Below are positions 49,861 to 57,975 of a DNA stretch of 64,000 nt, piece after piece. Each line of letters opens with the position of its first letter. Within the stretch, counting starts at the first letter, position 1. The stretch covers positions 27,352 to 91,351 of the forward strand of contig DATNGG010000089.1 in assembly GCA_035605975.1 (NCBI GenBank), written 5' to 3'. A model generated the notes under the pieces. It saw only the letters and a list, made by a program, of their open reading frames with translations. It did not search any database and was not told the DNA's origin. Source of the DNA: CAIKMD01 sp035605975 (GTDB taxonomy: Bacteria > Pseudomonadota > Alphaproteobacteria > ATCC43930 > CGMCC-115725). Both the position numbers and the translations under genes were made by a program.

Positions 49861-51897
49861 TCAAACGAGGCCGGTCGCGTCGCGCAGTGCCGGGAGAAGA
49901 TCGCCCAAGAGAGATTGCGGCCAGGGCAGGGCGAAGACCCGGTCGAAGAGCAGGTAGATGCAGAGCGTCGCGACCGCCGCGGCGACGAGCGAGCGCGGCC
50001 AGGGCTCGGTGAATTCGAGCCACATGAGGAGAAACACCAACAGGGCGAGCGCCGGCAGCAGGCCGATCCCGGCGCCGACCACCAGGAAGCCGACGATCCA
50101 GCCGAAGATGCGCAACGCGTCCCAATGGCTCTTCTCCGCTGGCCCGGCCGTTGCCGCCGCGCCCGCGCTTGCACCCGGCATCTGCGGCGCCTCCGCGGGG
50201 CCGTGCAGCGTCTCGGCGGGATCGCCGAAGAGCTCGGTTGCGAGGTTGAGCATGGCAAAGAACAATGCCGCAATCATCGAGGCGGTTGGAACGAGGCGCG
50301 CCGCCGGCGGCCATTCGCGTGACACCGCCATGGCGATGAAGATGGTCGCGATGATCGCGAGGCTGAACGCCGCGTGCGGGCCGAAGCGCAGCGCGCCGAG
50401 GTGGAAGCGGCGGAAGGCCGAGATCGTCGCGGCGAGATGCGTCTTCAAGGGCGGCACGATCACCCAAAGGGCGCCGGCGAAGACCACGAGCACCACCGGC
50501 CGGATCGCCCAGCCGGCACCGTAGATCTGGGTCGAGATGAAGAAATAGCGCTCGAAAATGCCGCCCAGGACGAAGCCGAGGATCAGCGGCGGCCGCGGCC
50601 AGCCGAGATGCTTCATCACCCATCCGGCCGCGCCGAAGACGAACAGAGAATAGAGATCGCCCCAGCTTTGCGAGCCCTCGAAGGCGCCGAGGCAGATCAC
50701 CATGAAGACGAGCGGCACCAGCATGCCGGCGCGCACCATGGCGAGCCGCGCGAAAAGCCCGCTCGCGGCGATGCAGATGATGCCGCCCAGCACATGCGAG
50801 AGCGTCAGCGTCCAGATGATCGAATAGGTGACGTCGAGATGCTTCGTCAGCATCTCCGGTCCCGGCACCAACCCGTGCATCAGGAAGGCGCTGAGCAGCA
50901 GCGCCATCGACGCGCCTGCCGGCACGCCGAAGGCGATGGTCGGCACGAGATGCCCGCCTTCTTTGGCATTGTCGGAGCTGATCGCGGCGATGACGCCGCG
51001 AATATCGCCTTGACCGAAATTCTCGGTGTTCTTCTCCGTCCGTACCGCATGGCCATAAGCGATCCAGTCGATCACCGCCGCGCCCAACCCCGGCACCGCG
51101 CCGAGAAAGGCGCCAAGGGCCGAGCAGCGCAGCACCAACCACCAATTGGTGATGGCGTCGCGCAAGCCTTGCCATTGGCCCGCGAGATCGATCGCGGCGC
51201 GGTCCTGGTTTTGCGCGATCGAGGTGCGCGCGACCGCCATGTCGACCAGCTCCGGTATCGCGAAAATGCCGAGGGTGAAGGGCACGAGCGGCAGCTTGTC
51301 CCAAAGATAAAGCGTGTCGAAGGTCCAGCGCAGCGTGCCGGTCTGCGCATCGCCGCCGATCATCGCCAGCATGAGGCCGAGCCCCGCCGCGGTGAGGCCT
51401 TTGAGCGGCGCCCGGCCGCTCAACACGCTGACCATGGAAAGGCCGAAGATGCAGAAGGACAAAAGCTCGGGCGAGGCGAGATAAAGCACGACCGGCCGCA
51501 GCACCGGGATCGCCAGCGCCAATAGCAAGGCGCCGAACAGGCCGCCGATCAGCGAGGCGCCATAGCCCGCGCCGAAGGCGCGCGCCGCCTGGCCCTGGCG
51601 CGCCAGCGGATGGCCGTCGAGGATCGAGGCGGCGGCGCCGACCGTGCCCGGCACGCCGAACAGCACCGCCGGGATGAGATCGGAGATCGTCGTCACCGAG
51701 GCCATGCCGAGGAGCAGGGCGAAGGCCGAGAAGGCGTCGAGGTGATAGGTGAAGGGAATGAGGATGGCGAGGCCGACCACGCCGCCAAGGCCGGGGATGA
51801 CGCCCAAGGAGAGGCCCAGCACCACGCCCGCGGTCATGATGAGGAGCCGCTCGGGCTCCATGATGAGGGCCAGCGCGTGAAGTCCCGCCTCGAGCAT
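49861..51897 (-). CDS. tripartite tricarboxylate transporter permease, fused TctA-TctB
   Basis: 678 residues. Residues 1 to about 500 are TctA (PF01970 type): GVVLGLSLGVIPGLGGVVGLAILIPF, FGVPGTVGAAASILDGHPLA, AVPGLGAAVIDWIAYGHA, AFGVPAGASMALLLSAF. Residues from about 510 on contain four further helices (HAAFSLAIIATIFIAMAV, IAALFFAMLNLA, IFGWIVGFLVVGAG, LVAAAVATLCIYLLFDRVF) matching the small subunit TctB, which is normally a separate gene. It imports tri- or dicarboxylates with a periplasmic TctC protein; none is encoded nearby. It heads the operon with PcaB- and Pht5-type genes. Confidence 0.87.
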   Translation of the reverse strand: MLEAGLHALALIMEPERLLIMTAGVVLGLSLGVIPGLGGVVGLAILIPFTYHLDAFSAFALLLGMASVTTISDLIPAVLFGVPGTVGAAASILDGHPLARQGQAARAFGAGYGASLIGGLFGALLLALAIPVLRPVVLYLASPELLSFCIFGLSMVSVLSGRAPLKGLTAAGLGLMLAMIGGDAQTGTLRWTFDTLYLWDKLPLVPFTLGIFAIPELVDMAVARTSIAQNQDRAAIDLAGQWQGLRDAITNWWLVLRCSALGAFLGAVPGLGAAVIDWIAYGHAVRTEKNTENFGQGDIRGVIAAISSDNAKEGGHLVPTIAFGVPAGASMALLLSAFLMHGLVPGPEMLTKHLDVTYSIIWTLTLSHVLGGIICIAASGLFARLAMVRAGMLVPLVFMVICLGAFEGSQSWGDLYSLFVFGAAGWVMKHLGWPRPPLILGFVLGGIFERYFFISTQIYGAGWAIRPVVLVVFAGALWVIVPPLKTHLAATISAFRRFHLGALRFGPHAAFSLAIIATIFIAMAVSREWPPAARLVPTASMIAALFFAMLNLATELFGDPAETLHGPAEAPQMPGASAGAAATAGPAEKSHWDALRIFGWIVGFLVVGAGIGLLPALALLVFLLMWLEFTEPWPRSLVAAAVATLCIYLLFDRVFALPWPQSLLGDLLPALRDATGLV

Positions 51898-51926
51898 TGC
51901 CTGCTTTGTTCCTCCCTGTTGGCGCT

Positions 51927-51955
51927 ACTAAGCCTCCGAATTCGTTTCAGGTCAA
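51927..51955 (-). promoter_or_regulatory. promoter of the TctAB operon
   Basis: Reverse-strand TTGACC (51950-51955), 17-base spacer, CTTAGT (51927-51932); GGGAGGA lies between it and the ATG at 51897. Confidence 0.4.
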
Positions 51956-51973
51956 TGCGAGGGGGAGGAATGC

Positions 51974-52549
51974 CTAAATCTCAGGCGCCGCGTCACGGCT
52001 TTGTGACGGCGGGCGCGGCGGAATTGGCTTTGCCTCCGCGCCCGCCTCTGATTCCGCAGGGAAAATTGGCTTTGTTTCGTAATTTTCGACCGCCGCGCGG
52101 CGCCGCGCCTGATAGCGCTCGAGCAGGCGCTGGGCTTGGCTAAGGGCGCGGTCGAGCGCCGTCTCGTAGCGCGCGAGCGCCGCCATCTGCATCGTCGCGC
52201 AGTCGAACACCGTGCCGATCTCGGTGTCGTGGAATTGCGGCTGCGTCTTGCGGAACGCGTTGAAGAGCTCCGCCTCGACGCGGTAGGCGCGGCGCAGCCG
52301 CCAGGCGCAGAGCGCGATGCGCTCGGCAAGCTGCGCCTCGACCGGATCGGCCGGATCGAGTGCGGCCCGCAGCCCTTCGGCGAAAGCGGCGAAATCCGCT
52401 TCGCTCTCATCGAAGCAGATGATGCGCGCCGCAGTGAGGCCGTGGCTCAGCGCGTTGCGGCCGATGGCCGCCTTGCCGCGCGCGGATTGAGGGCCGGTGC
52501 TCTTTTCCGCATTGCGGCGGTTGGCCGCGATCTGTGCCTTCGATGCCAT
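51974..52549 (-). CDS. unknown protein with ANRRNAEKSTGP N-terminus
   Basis: 191 residues from ATG 52549. The start MASKAQIAANRRNAEKSTGP is a recurrent signature of an uncharacterised bacterial family often found in many copies per genome. The middle (ALDPADPVEAQLAERIALCAWRLRRAYRVE) is helical and likely coiled, and the tail is Glu/Arg/Pro-rich and low in complexity. No enzyme motif. It has a full-consensus promoter and a palindrome upstream, unusual in this GC-rich segment, so expression may be strong and regulated. It is divergent from the MazEF pair. Confidence 0.7.
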   Translation of the reverse strand: MASKAQIAANRRNAEKSTGPQSARGKAAIGRNALSHGLTAARIICFDESEADFAAFAEGLRAALDPADPVEAQLAERIALCAWRLRRAYRVEAELFNAFRKTQPQFHDTEIGTVFDCATMQMAALARYETALDRALSQAQRLLERYQARRRAAVENYETKPIFPAESEAGAEAKPIPPRPPSQSRDAAPEI

Positions 52550-52566
52550 GGCGCCCTCTCTCGATC

Positions 52567-52595
52567 TGTACGCGATTATACGCAATTAGCGTACA
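52567..52595. promoter_or_regulatory. inverted repeat over the -10/spacer of the unknown gene's promoter
   Basis: TGTACGC (52567-52573) and GCGTACA (52589-52595) are perfect 7-base arms 15 bases apart. They span the -10 and most of the spacer of the reverse promoter at 52575-52603, as an operator would. The binding protein is unknown. Confidence 0.55.
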
Positions 52596-52603
52596 AATGT
52601 CAA
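52575..52603 (-). promoter_or_regulatory. full-consensus sigma-70 promoter
   Basis: On the reverse strand TTGACA (52598-52603), a 17-base spacer and TATAAT (52575-52580), all 12 positions consensus. It drives the gene starting at 52549. Confidence 0.8.
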
Positions 52604-52621
52604 TCGGTTTTCCCGAGGCTC

Positions 52622-52659
52622 TTGCAGCGCAGGTCCTTAGCACCTAAGTTACATGTAAC
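52622..52659 (+). promoter_or_regulatory. mazEF promoter and operator palindromes
   Basis: TTGCAG (52622-52627), 17 bases, TAAGTT (52645-52650). Two palindromes overlap it: CTTAG-CAC-CTAAG (52636-52648) and the perfect 12-base GTTACATGTAAC (52648-52659), 17 bases before the antitoxin ATG. This suits autoregulation by the toxin-antitoxin complex, as is known for MazEF systems. Confidence 0.6.
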
Positions 52660-52676
52660 CAGATCGAAGGGGTCCG

Positions 52677-52922
52677 ATGCCTTCCAAGCCGCGGCGGCAG
52701 CCGGCCGCCAAGAAGTCGCCGAGCTCGCGCGATAAGGTGCGCAGCCACCGCGCGCGACTGCGCGCGCAAGGTCTGAGGCCCATTCAAATCTGGGTGCCTG
52801 ACACACGCTCGCCGCGTTTTGCGGCGGAAGCGCGCCGGCAATGCAAGCTCATCGCCGCAAGTCCCCAAGAGGCCGACGATCAAGCCTTCGTCGATTCGAT
52901 CTCGCTGCTGAACGACGAATAA
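52677..52922 (+). CDS. mazE: antitoxin MazE-family (DUF3018-type)
   Basis: 81 residues, strongly basic N-terminus (KPRRQPAAKKSPSSRDKVRS) followed by RAQGLRPIQIWVPDTRSPRF, typical of the DUF3018/MazE-like antitoxins that bind DNA with the N-terminal part and wrap the toxin with an acidic C-terminus (DDQAFVDSISLLNDE). GAAGGGG before the ATG. It overlaps the toxin start by one base (TAATG), the usual toxin-antitoxin coupling. Confidence 0.85.
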   Translation: MPSKPRRQPAAKKSPSSRDKVRSHRARLRAQGLRPIQIWVPDTRSPRFAAEARRQCKLIAASPQEADDQAFVDSISLLNDE

Positions 52923-53248
52923 TGCGCGGCGAGATATGGACCGTCTCTGGCGGTTCAGACTATGCCGGAAAGCCTCGTCCCGTTGTCGTGCTGCAAGCCG
53001 ATCGCTTCGATGAGCTTGGGTCGGTAACGATCTGTCCATTCACCACGAACGCTCTCGACGCGCCCTTGTTTCGCGTTGCCGTCGCGCCGGGTAGCAGCAA
53101 TGGGCTGCGGGAAGTATCGCGCATCATGGTCGACAAGATCACGACCGTCAGCCGCGCGAAACTCGGCATGCGCATCGGTCGGCTGAGCGACGAGGATATT
53201 ATTCGGGTCAACCGGGCGGTGCTGGTGTTTCTCGGCATCGCGGGTTGA
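52922..53248 (+). CDS. mazF: MazF/PemK-family toxin (endoribonuclease)
   Basis: 108 residues. MRGEIWTVSGGSDYAGKPRPVVVLQAD is the family N-terminus (RGEIW, Gly-Lys-Pro-Arg-Pro-Val-Val), followed by SVTICPFTTNALDAP and a C-terminal SRAKLGMRIGRLSDEDIIRV. Such toxins cut mRNA at short sequence motifs when released from the antitoxin. It is complete, with conserved Arg in the GKPRPVV strand and the usual length. It converges with pyrE, 26 bases between stops. Confidence 0.88.
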   Translation: MRGEIWTVSGGSDYAGKPRPVVVLQADRFDELGSVTICPFTTNALDAPLFRVAVAPGSSNGLREVSRIMVDKITTVSRAKLGMRIGRLSDEDIIRVNRAVLVFLGIAG

Positions 53249-53274
53249 AACGGCGCGAGACGCAGCCGCGCTCT

Positions 53275-53820
53275 CTACCGCTTGAAATCGTCGTTGGTGA
53301 AGAGCGAGACGAGCGCGAGGCCTTCTTTCTTGAGGTTTTCGCGCGCGCCTTCCAGCCGGTCGACGATGGTGACGATCTTATCGACCTTGCCGCCCTCGGC
53401 GCGCACAGCTGCGACGGCCTTCATCGCCGAGCCGCCGGTGGTGGTGACGTCCTCGAGGATGACGACCTTGCTGCCGGGGGCGAAATTGCCGTCGATCCGC
53501 TTGGCGGTGCCGTGATCCTTCACCTCCTTGCGCACGAAGAAGGCATCGATCGGCCGGCCGCGCTCATTGCTCTTCATCGCGATCGCGAGCGCGATCGGCA
53601 CCGCGCCCATTTCGAGCCCGCCGACCGCTTTGGTCTCGCTGTCGCCGGCGAGAAGATCGCAGAGCAGCTCGCCGACGAGCGAGGCGCCTTCGGGATCGAA
53701 CATCGTCTTCTTCATGTCGAAGAAATAGCCGCTGGGCTTGCCCGAGGCCAAGGTGAAGCTGCCGCTCAAGAGCGATTTCGCCGCGATGATGTCGCGCAAG
53801 CGTTGCCGTTTGTCGGCCAT
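53275..53820 (-). CDS. pyrE: orotate phosphoribosyltransferase
   Basis: 181 residues from ATG 53820. The PRPP-binding motif KVVILEDVTTTGGSAMKAV and the N-terminal LLSGSFTLASGKPSGYFFDMKK with the conserved Lys pair identify PyrE, which makes orotidine monophosphate in pyrimidine biosynthesis. The longer frame to 54012 overlaps the TRAP binding-protein gene and was rejected. It is a housekeeping gene set among catabolic genes. Confidence 0.92.
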   Translation of the reverse strand: MADKRQRLRDIIAAKSLLSGSFTLASGKPSGYFFDMKKTMFDPEGASLVGELLCDLLAGDSETKAVGGLEMGAVPIALAIAMKSNERGRPIDAFFVRKEVKDHGTAKRIDGNFAPGSKVVILEDVTTTGGSAMKAVAAVRAEGGKVDKIVTIVDRLEGARENLKKEGLALVSLFTNDDFKR

Positions 53821-53897
53821 GATCCCGGTCCCCTTCCGTCCGCGCCTCTCTAGCGCTTCCCGATGGACCGTGCCAGCGGGCGCGGCCGCGCGACCGC

Positions 53898-54911
53898 TCA
53901 ATCGGTCGCGTGGACTTTCTTCAATTCCTCGCGATAGGCGGCAAGCACCTTGGCGCCGTCGGGCGTCTGTTTCGCCCAGGCATTGATCACGGGCTCGATG
54001 CGCTTCTGCCATAACGCATATTGCTCGGGCGTGAGCTTGGCGACGGTTTGACCCTTCTTCGCCGCCACGTCCTTGCTTTCGCCGCGATCCGCATTCTGGT
54101 TGGCCACGCCGAGACGGTGCGAGAAGGTCTCGCCGGAATATTTGTCGATCGCCTGCCGCGCCTTCTCGGGCAGCTTTGCATAGGCGTCTTTGTTCATGAA
54201 AACGAAGGCCGGCGCCTCGCCGAGCGGGACTTCGACATGGTAGTTGGTCACTTCATCGAGCTTGAAGGTTCTCACGGCCGTCCAGGCGATGAAGGCGCCG
54301 TCGACGACGCCGCGATTGAGCGCTTCATAGATTTCGGTCGGGGTGAGCGTCACCGGCGCCACGCCGAGCGCTTCGGCGACCTGGCCGGCCATGCGCGAGG
54401 ACACGGCGTATTTTTGTCCCTTGAGGTCGTCGATTGTTTTGATGGCTTTGTGGGCGTTGAGGAGTGAGCTCGGGAAGTTGAAGAGCGCCAGCACTTTGAC
54501 GCGGTCGAATTCCGGCTTGAGCGCGCCCTCGGCGTAAAGCCGCCACAGGGCGACGCTCGATTTCTCGGTGTTGTTGCTGAGGAAAGGAAGATCGGCCACT
54601 TGCGTGCGCGGGAATTCGCCCACGAGCGGGCCGAACACGCCAAAGGAAATTTCGACCACCCGGTTGACCGTGCGGTCATAGATGTCGCGGAAGGTGCCGA
54701 GCGCCGGTCCCGCGAAGAGCCTGATTTTCAGCGTACCGCCCGCGGCCTTCTCGACATCGTTGATCCACGGCGTCATTCCGTCCGTGTTCACATAAGAGGT
54801 GGCAGGCGCGGGAAAGCCGAATTTCAGCGTGACCGTTTCCGCGGCACGCGACAGCGCCGGCATCGCCGCCAATCCCGCCATGAGCGCACAGAGTCCAATC
54901 CCGATTTTCAT
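53898..54911 (-). CDS. TRAP transporter substrate-binding protein (DctP family)
   Basis: 337 residues. Signal peptide MKIGIGLCALMAGLAAMP ending SRA-AETV. DctP landmarks: LKFGFPAPATSYVNTDG, GALKPEFDRVKVLALF, DLKGQKYAVSSRMAGQVAEALG (with the substrate-binding Arg region) and PTEIYEALNRGVVDGAF. It binds organic acids for Na+- or H+-driven uptake. No DctQ or DctM membrane gene is adjacent, so it must pair with a distant transporter or has been orphaned. AGGGAGG lies before the ATG. Confidence 0.9.
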   Translation of the reverse strand: MKIGIGLCALMAGLAAMPALSRAAETVTLKFGFPAPATSYVNTDGMTPWINDVEKAAGGTLKIRLFAGPALGTFRDIYDRTVNRVVEISFGVFGPLVGEFPRTQVADLPFLSNNTEKSSVALWRLYAEGALKPEFDRVKVLALFNFPSSLLNAHKAIKTIDDLKGQKYAVSSRMAGQVAEALGVAPVTLTPTEIYEALNRGVVDGAFIAWTAVRTFKLDEVTNYHVEVPLGEAPAFVFMNKDAYAKLPEKARQAIDKYSGETFSHRLGVANQNADRGESKDVAAKKGQTVAKLTPEQYALWQKRIEPVINAWAKQTPDGAKVLAAYREELKKVHATD

Positions 54912-55062
54912 GGCGATACCTCCCTATTCCGAAGCCTTGTTGATCCGGCGCGCATGAGCGCGCTTCTCGGCGCGGGCGCCGCGGAAAACCGCATCGCCAC
55001 GCGCCTGTCCATTAGCCGCAATCACCGGCTTTGTGTCAACTCTCGCCGCGCCGCTCGCGGCG

Positions 55063-55818
55063 CTAATGCATCACTTGTCCGCCATCGACGACGAGGCATT
55101 GGCCGGTGATGAAATCGCTCTCCGGCGAGGCGAAGAACACGCAGGCGCCGACCAGATCCTCGGGCTCTTCCTCGCGTAAAAGCGCACGCGTCTTCGCCAT
55201 GGTTTGCAGCACGCCGGGAATATCGTTGCGGCTTTTGAGGAAATCCGTCGAGGTGAGGCCCGGCGCGATGGCGTTGACGCGAATCCCGTCCTTGCCGAGC
55301 TCGTTCGCCATCGAGCGCGTCATGGCGAGGATCGCGCCCTTGGTCGAAACATAGTGCAGCATCATCGGCACGCCCTTGAAAATGGTGCCCGAGGCGATGT
55401 TGATGATCTTGCCGTAGCGCTGGCGCCGCATATGCGGAAGCGCGGCCTGGACGCATTGGAAGGGCCCCCGGACATTGATCGCGAAGGCGCGGTCCCAATC
55501 CGCCGGGCTGATCTCGTCCATGCGCACCGCGACATAGCGCGCATAGATCGCCGCGTTGTTGACGAGGATGTGGAGGCCGCCAAAGGTCTTGACCGTGCTC
55601 TCGACCAGCCGTGCCACCGCCGCCGCGTCGGCGACGTCGCAGATCTGCGTCATCGCTTCGCCGCCCGCCTCGCGGATGGCGCGCACCACGGCATCGGCGG
55701 GCTCGAGATCGGCGATCGAGACCTTGGCGCCTTCCGCCGCCAGCGCCTTCGCGTAAGAAGGGCCGATGCCCGATGCCGCGCCCGTGACTATCGCCACCTT
55801 GCCGTCGAGTTTTCCCAT
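55063..55818 (-). CDS. short-chain dehydrogenase/reductase, copy A
   Basis: 251 residues, classical SDR. MGKLDGKVAIVTGAASGIGPSY carries the TGxxxGIG NAD(P) motif; NNAAIYA the NNAG-like motif; YVSTKGAIL the YxxxK catalytic pair with Ser in ASGTIFKG upstream; CLVVDGG the C-terminus. It oxidises or reduces a hydroxyl/keto group, here perhaps a pathway hydroxyacyl or diol. It is a close paralogue of the next gene, 13 bases upstream. Confidence 0.9.
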   Translation of the reverse strand: MGKLDGKVAIVTGAASGIGPSYAKALAAEGAKVSIADLEPADAVVRAIREAGGEAMTQICDVADAAAVARLVESTVKTFGGLHILVNNAAIYARYVAVRMDEISPADWDRAFAINVRGPFQCVQAALPHMRRQRYGKIINIASGTIFKGVPMMLHYVSTKGAILAMTRSMANELGKDGIRVNAIAPGLTSTDFLKSRNDIPGVLQTMAKTRALLREEEPEDLVGACVFFASPESDFITGQCLVVDGGQVMH

Positions 55819-55831
55819 CGCTTGTCTCCGT

Positions 55832-56584
55832 TCAGTGCTTCATCGCCCCGCCATCGACCACCAGGCATTGGCCGGTGACGAAATCGCTGTCGGGCGAGGA
55901 GAAGAAGACGCAGCTGCCGACGATATCCTCGGGCAGCTCTTCGCGCTTGATGGCGCGGGTCTTCGCCATCGCCTGGCGGTATTCGGCGTAGTCGTTGCGC
56001 CCGCCAATATACTCGGTCGAGGTGAGGCCCGGCGCGATGGCGTTGACGCGGATACCGTCCTGGCCGAGCTCGGTCGCAAGCGCCCGCGTCATGCCGAGGA
56101 TCGCGCCTTTGGTCGAGACATAGTGCAGCATCATCGGCGGGCCGTTCCACACCGTGCCCGAGGTGATGTTGACGATCTTGCCGTAATTCTGGCGCTTCAT
56201 GATCGGCACGACCGCCTGGACGCAGAGGAACATGCCGCGGACATTGACGGCGAAATAGCGATCCCATTCCTCGGTGCTGAGCTCCGTGACGGGTATGCGC
56301 GCCATGCGCGCAAGGCTCGCATTGTTGATGAGGATATGGACGGCGCCATAAGTCTGTTCGACGGCGCCAATGAATTTCCCGACCGTGGCTCGGTCCGAGA
56401 CATCGCCGATCATGCTCATCGCGGTGCCGCCCGCCGCTTTGATTTCGGCGACGACCCTGTCGGCCGGGTCGAGATCGATGATCGCGACCTTGGCGCCCTC
56501 GGCGGCAAGACCGCGCGCGTAATAGGGACCGATACCGATCGCCGCGCCGGTGACGATCGCGACTTTTCCGTCGAGCCTGCCCAT
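55832..56584 (-). CDS. short-chain dehydrogenase/reductase, copy B
   Basis: 250 residues. MGRLDGKVAIVTGAAIGIGPYY, NNASLARMARI, TSGTVWNGPPMMLHYVSTKG and CLVVDGGAMKH parallel copy A along the whole length, so the pair arose by tandem duplication. The cofactor motif has Ala-Ile-Gly-Ile-Gly. Both are transcribed together; the differences lie mostly in the substrate loop after NNAx, suggesting different substrates or stereochemistry. Confidence 0.9.
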   Translation of the reverse strand: MGRLDGKVAIVTGAAIGIGPYYARGLAAEGAKVAIIDLDPADRVVAEIKAAGGTAMSMIGDVSDRATVGKFIGAVEQTYGAVHILINNASLARMARIPVTELSTEEWDRYFAVNVRGMFLCVQAVVPIMKRQNYGKIVNITSGTVWNGPPMMLHYVSTKGAILGMTRALATELGQDGIRVNAIAPGLTSTEYIGGRNDYAEYRQAMAKTRAIKREELPEDIVGSCVFFSSPDSDFVTGQCLVVDGGAMKH

Positions 56585-56633
56585 GATGCCTCCCGCGTTA
56601 TTCGCCGCCTCTCACCATCGTCACTTCCGCGCC

Positions 56634-56695
56634 CTTCGACAAGCTCAGAAGCGGGAGTCCAGCGGCTCTGGATTCCTGCTTTCGCAGGAATGACG
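56634..56695. repeat. intergenic repeat with hairpin, family D
   Basis: CTTCGACAAGCTCAG followed by a hairpin ATTCCTGC-TTTC-GCAGGAAT (56672-56691), a perfect 8-base stem. It lies between the CoA-transferase stop and the SDR start on the reverse strand and resembles repeats dispersed in alphaproteobacterial genomes. Confidence 0.6.
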
Positions 56696-56705
56696 GAGTG
56701 GAGCG

Positions 56706-57896
56706 TTACGCCACCACTTTATCCCGGATCAGCGCGTCGATCTCTTCCTCGCTCAGCCCCGCCTCGGCGAGGACGGCGCGCGAATGGGCGCCGAGAAGCG
56801 GCGGATCGAGGCGCTTCTCCGGCCGCTCGCCATCCATCTCGATCGGCAGCTTGGGCAGACGTGTAACGACGCCGTTCGACAGCGTCGTCTCGACCATGCC
56901 GCCGGCGGCGAGATGCGGATCGCGCCACAGATCCTCGACCGTTGCAACCGGCGCGAAGGCGATGCCGGCGCTCTCGCAGCGTCGCTCGATCTCGGCGCGG
57001 CTGAATTTGGCGAGGGTCTCGGCGACCGCCGGTACCAGCCACTCGCGCGCCGTGACGCGATCGGCATTGCGCCGAAGCCGCGGATCGGCGCCGAGATCCG
57101 TGCGCTCGAACACCTGGCAGAAGCGCTGCCATAGCGCGTCGCTGGTCGCGGCGATGAAAATATCCTCGCCATCGGCGGTCTTGAAGATCTGATAGACGCC
57201 CCAGGCCGGCCCGCGCTCCGGCATCGGCAGCACGTGATCGATGCGGTTATAGGCGCCGCCCGCGATATGGGTGCTCATGAGATAGACCGCGCTCTCATAG
57301 AGCGCGCTCTTGACGAGCTGGCCCTTGCCGGTTTTGTCGCGCTCGCGCAGTGCCGCGAGGATCGCGACTGCGGCGAAGGTGCCGCCCATGATGTCGACCA
57401 CCGACGCGCCGGCGCGCAGCGGCTTGCCGCGCGGGCCCGTCATATAGGCAAGGCCCGACTGGAATTGCGCCACTTCATCGAGCGCCGCGCGCTTCTCGTA
57501 AGGGCCCGAGAGATAGCCTTTGAGCGCGCAATAAACGAGGCGCGGATTGATCCGGCTGAGCGTCTCATAGCCGCAACCGAGCCGCTCCATGGTGCCGGGC
57601 GCGTAGTTTTCCAAGACGATATCGGCCGTCGCGGCGAGGCGATGGACGAGCGCCTTGCCCGCCTCGCTCTTCAAATCGACGGCGAGGCTGCGCTTGTTGC
57701 GGTTGAAGTAATTGAAAAAGCCCGAGGCGAAGCCGCCGAGATAGCGCGTCGCCTCGCCTTGGATGGGCTCGATCTTCACCACATCGGCGCCGAGATCGGC
57801 GAGCACCAGCCCGCCGCTCGGGCCCATCACGTTCTGGGTGAATTCGAGCACGCGCAAATCGGCGAGCGGCGTGGGAGAGTGGGCAGTATCGGACAT
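56706..57896 (-). CDS. class III CoA-transferase (CaiB/BaiF family)
   Basis: 396 residues from ATG 57896. LADLRVLEFTQNVMGPSGGLVLADLGADVVKIE at the start, LVHRLAATADIVLENYAPG in the middle and RAALDEVAQFQSGLAYMTG around the expected catalytic Asp. It moves CoA between organic acids (family knowledge) and could activate an aromatic or dicarboxylic acid without ATP. The longer frame to 58031 crosses into the divergent dioxygenase gene and was rejected. The donor and acceptor are unknown. Confidence 0.9.
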   Translation of the reverse strand: MSDTAHSPTPLADLRVLEFTQNVMGPSGGLVLADLGADVVKIEPIQGEATRYLGGFASGFFNYFNRNKRSLAVDLKSEAGKALVHRLAATADIVLENYAPGTMERLGCGYETLSRINPRLVYCALKGYLSGPYEKRAALDEVAQFQSGLAYMTGPRGKPLRAGASVVDIMGGTFAAVAILAALRERDKTGKGQLVKSALYESAVYLMSTHIAGGAYNRIDHVLPMPERGPAWGVYQIFKTADGEDIFIAATSDALWQRFCQVFERTDLGADPRLRRNADRVTAREWLVPAVAETLAKFSRAEIERRCESAGIAFAPVATVEDLWRDPHLAAGGMVETTLSNGVVTRLPKLPIEMDGERPEKRLDPPLLGAHSRAVLAEAGLSEEEIDALIRDKVVA

Positions 57897-57913
57897 CGAT
57901 GGTCGAACCCCTG

Positions 57914-57941
57914 TTGCGGCGCTCGGCGCGGACTCTACAAT
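57914..57941 (+). promoter_or_regulatory. sigma-70-type promoter for the second LigB-type gene
   Basis: TTGCGG (57914-57919), 16-base spacer, TACAAT (57936-57941); start near 57948, about 28 bases before the ATG at 57976. It lies in the 79-base divergent gap. Confidence 0.45.
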
Positions 57942-57975
57942 GATCGGCGAGCAAAAGGCATGAGGAAGGGACCCA

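Noticed and set aside
51974..53248. A phage-defence island around the toxin-antitoxin pair
   Set aside because: Only one ordinary MazEF-type pair and one unknown gene are present; no nuclease, helicase, reverse transcriptase, CBASS or restriction gene is nearby.
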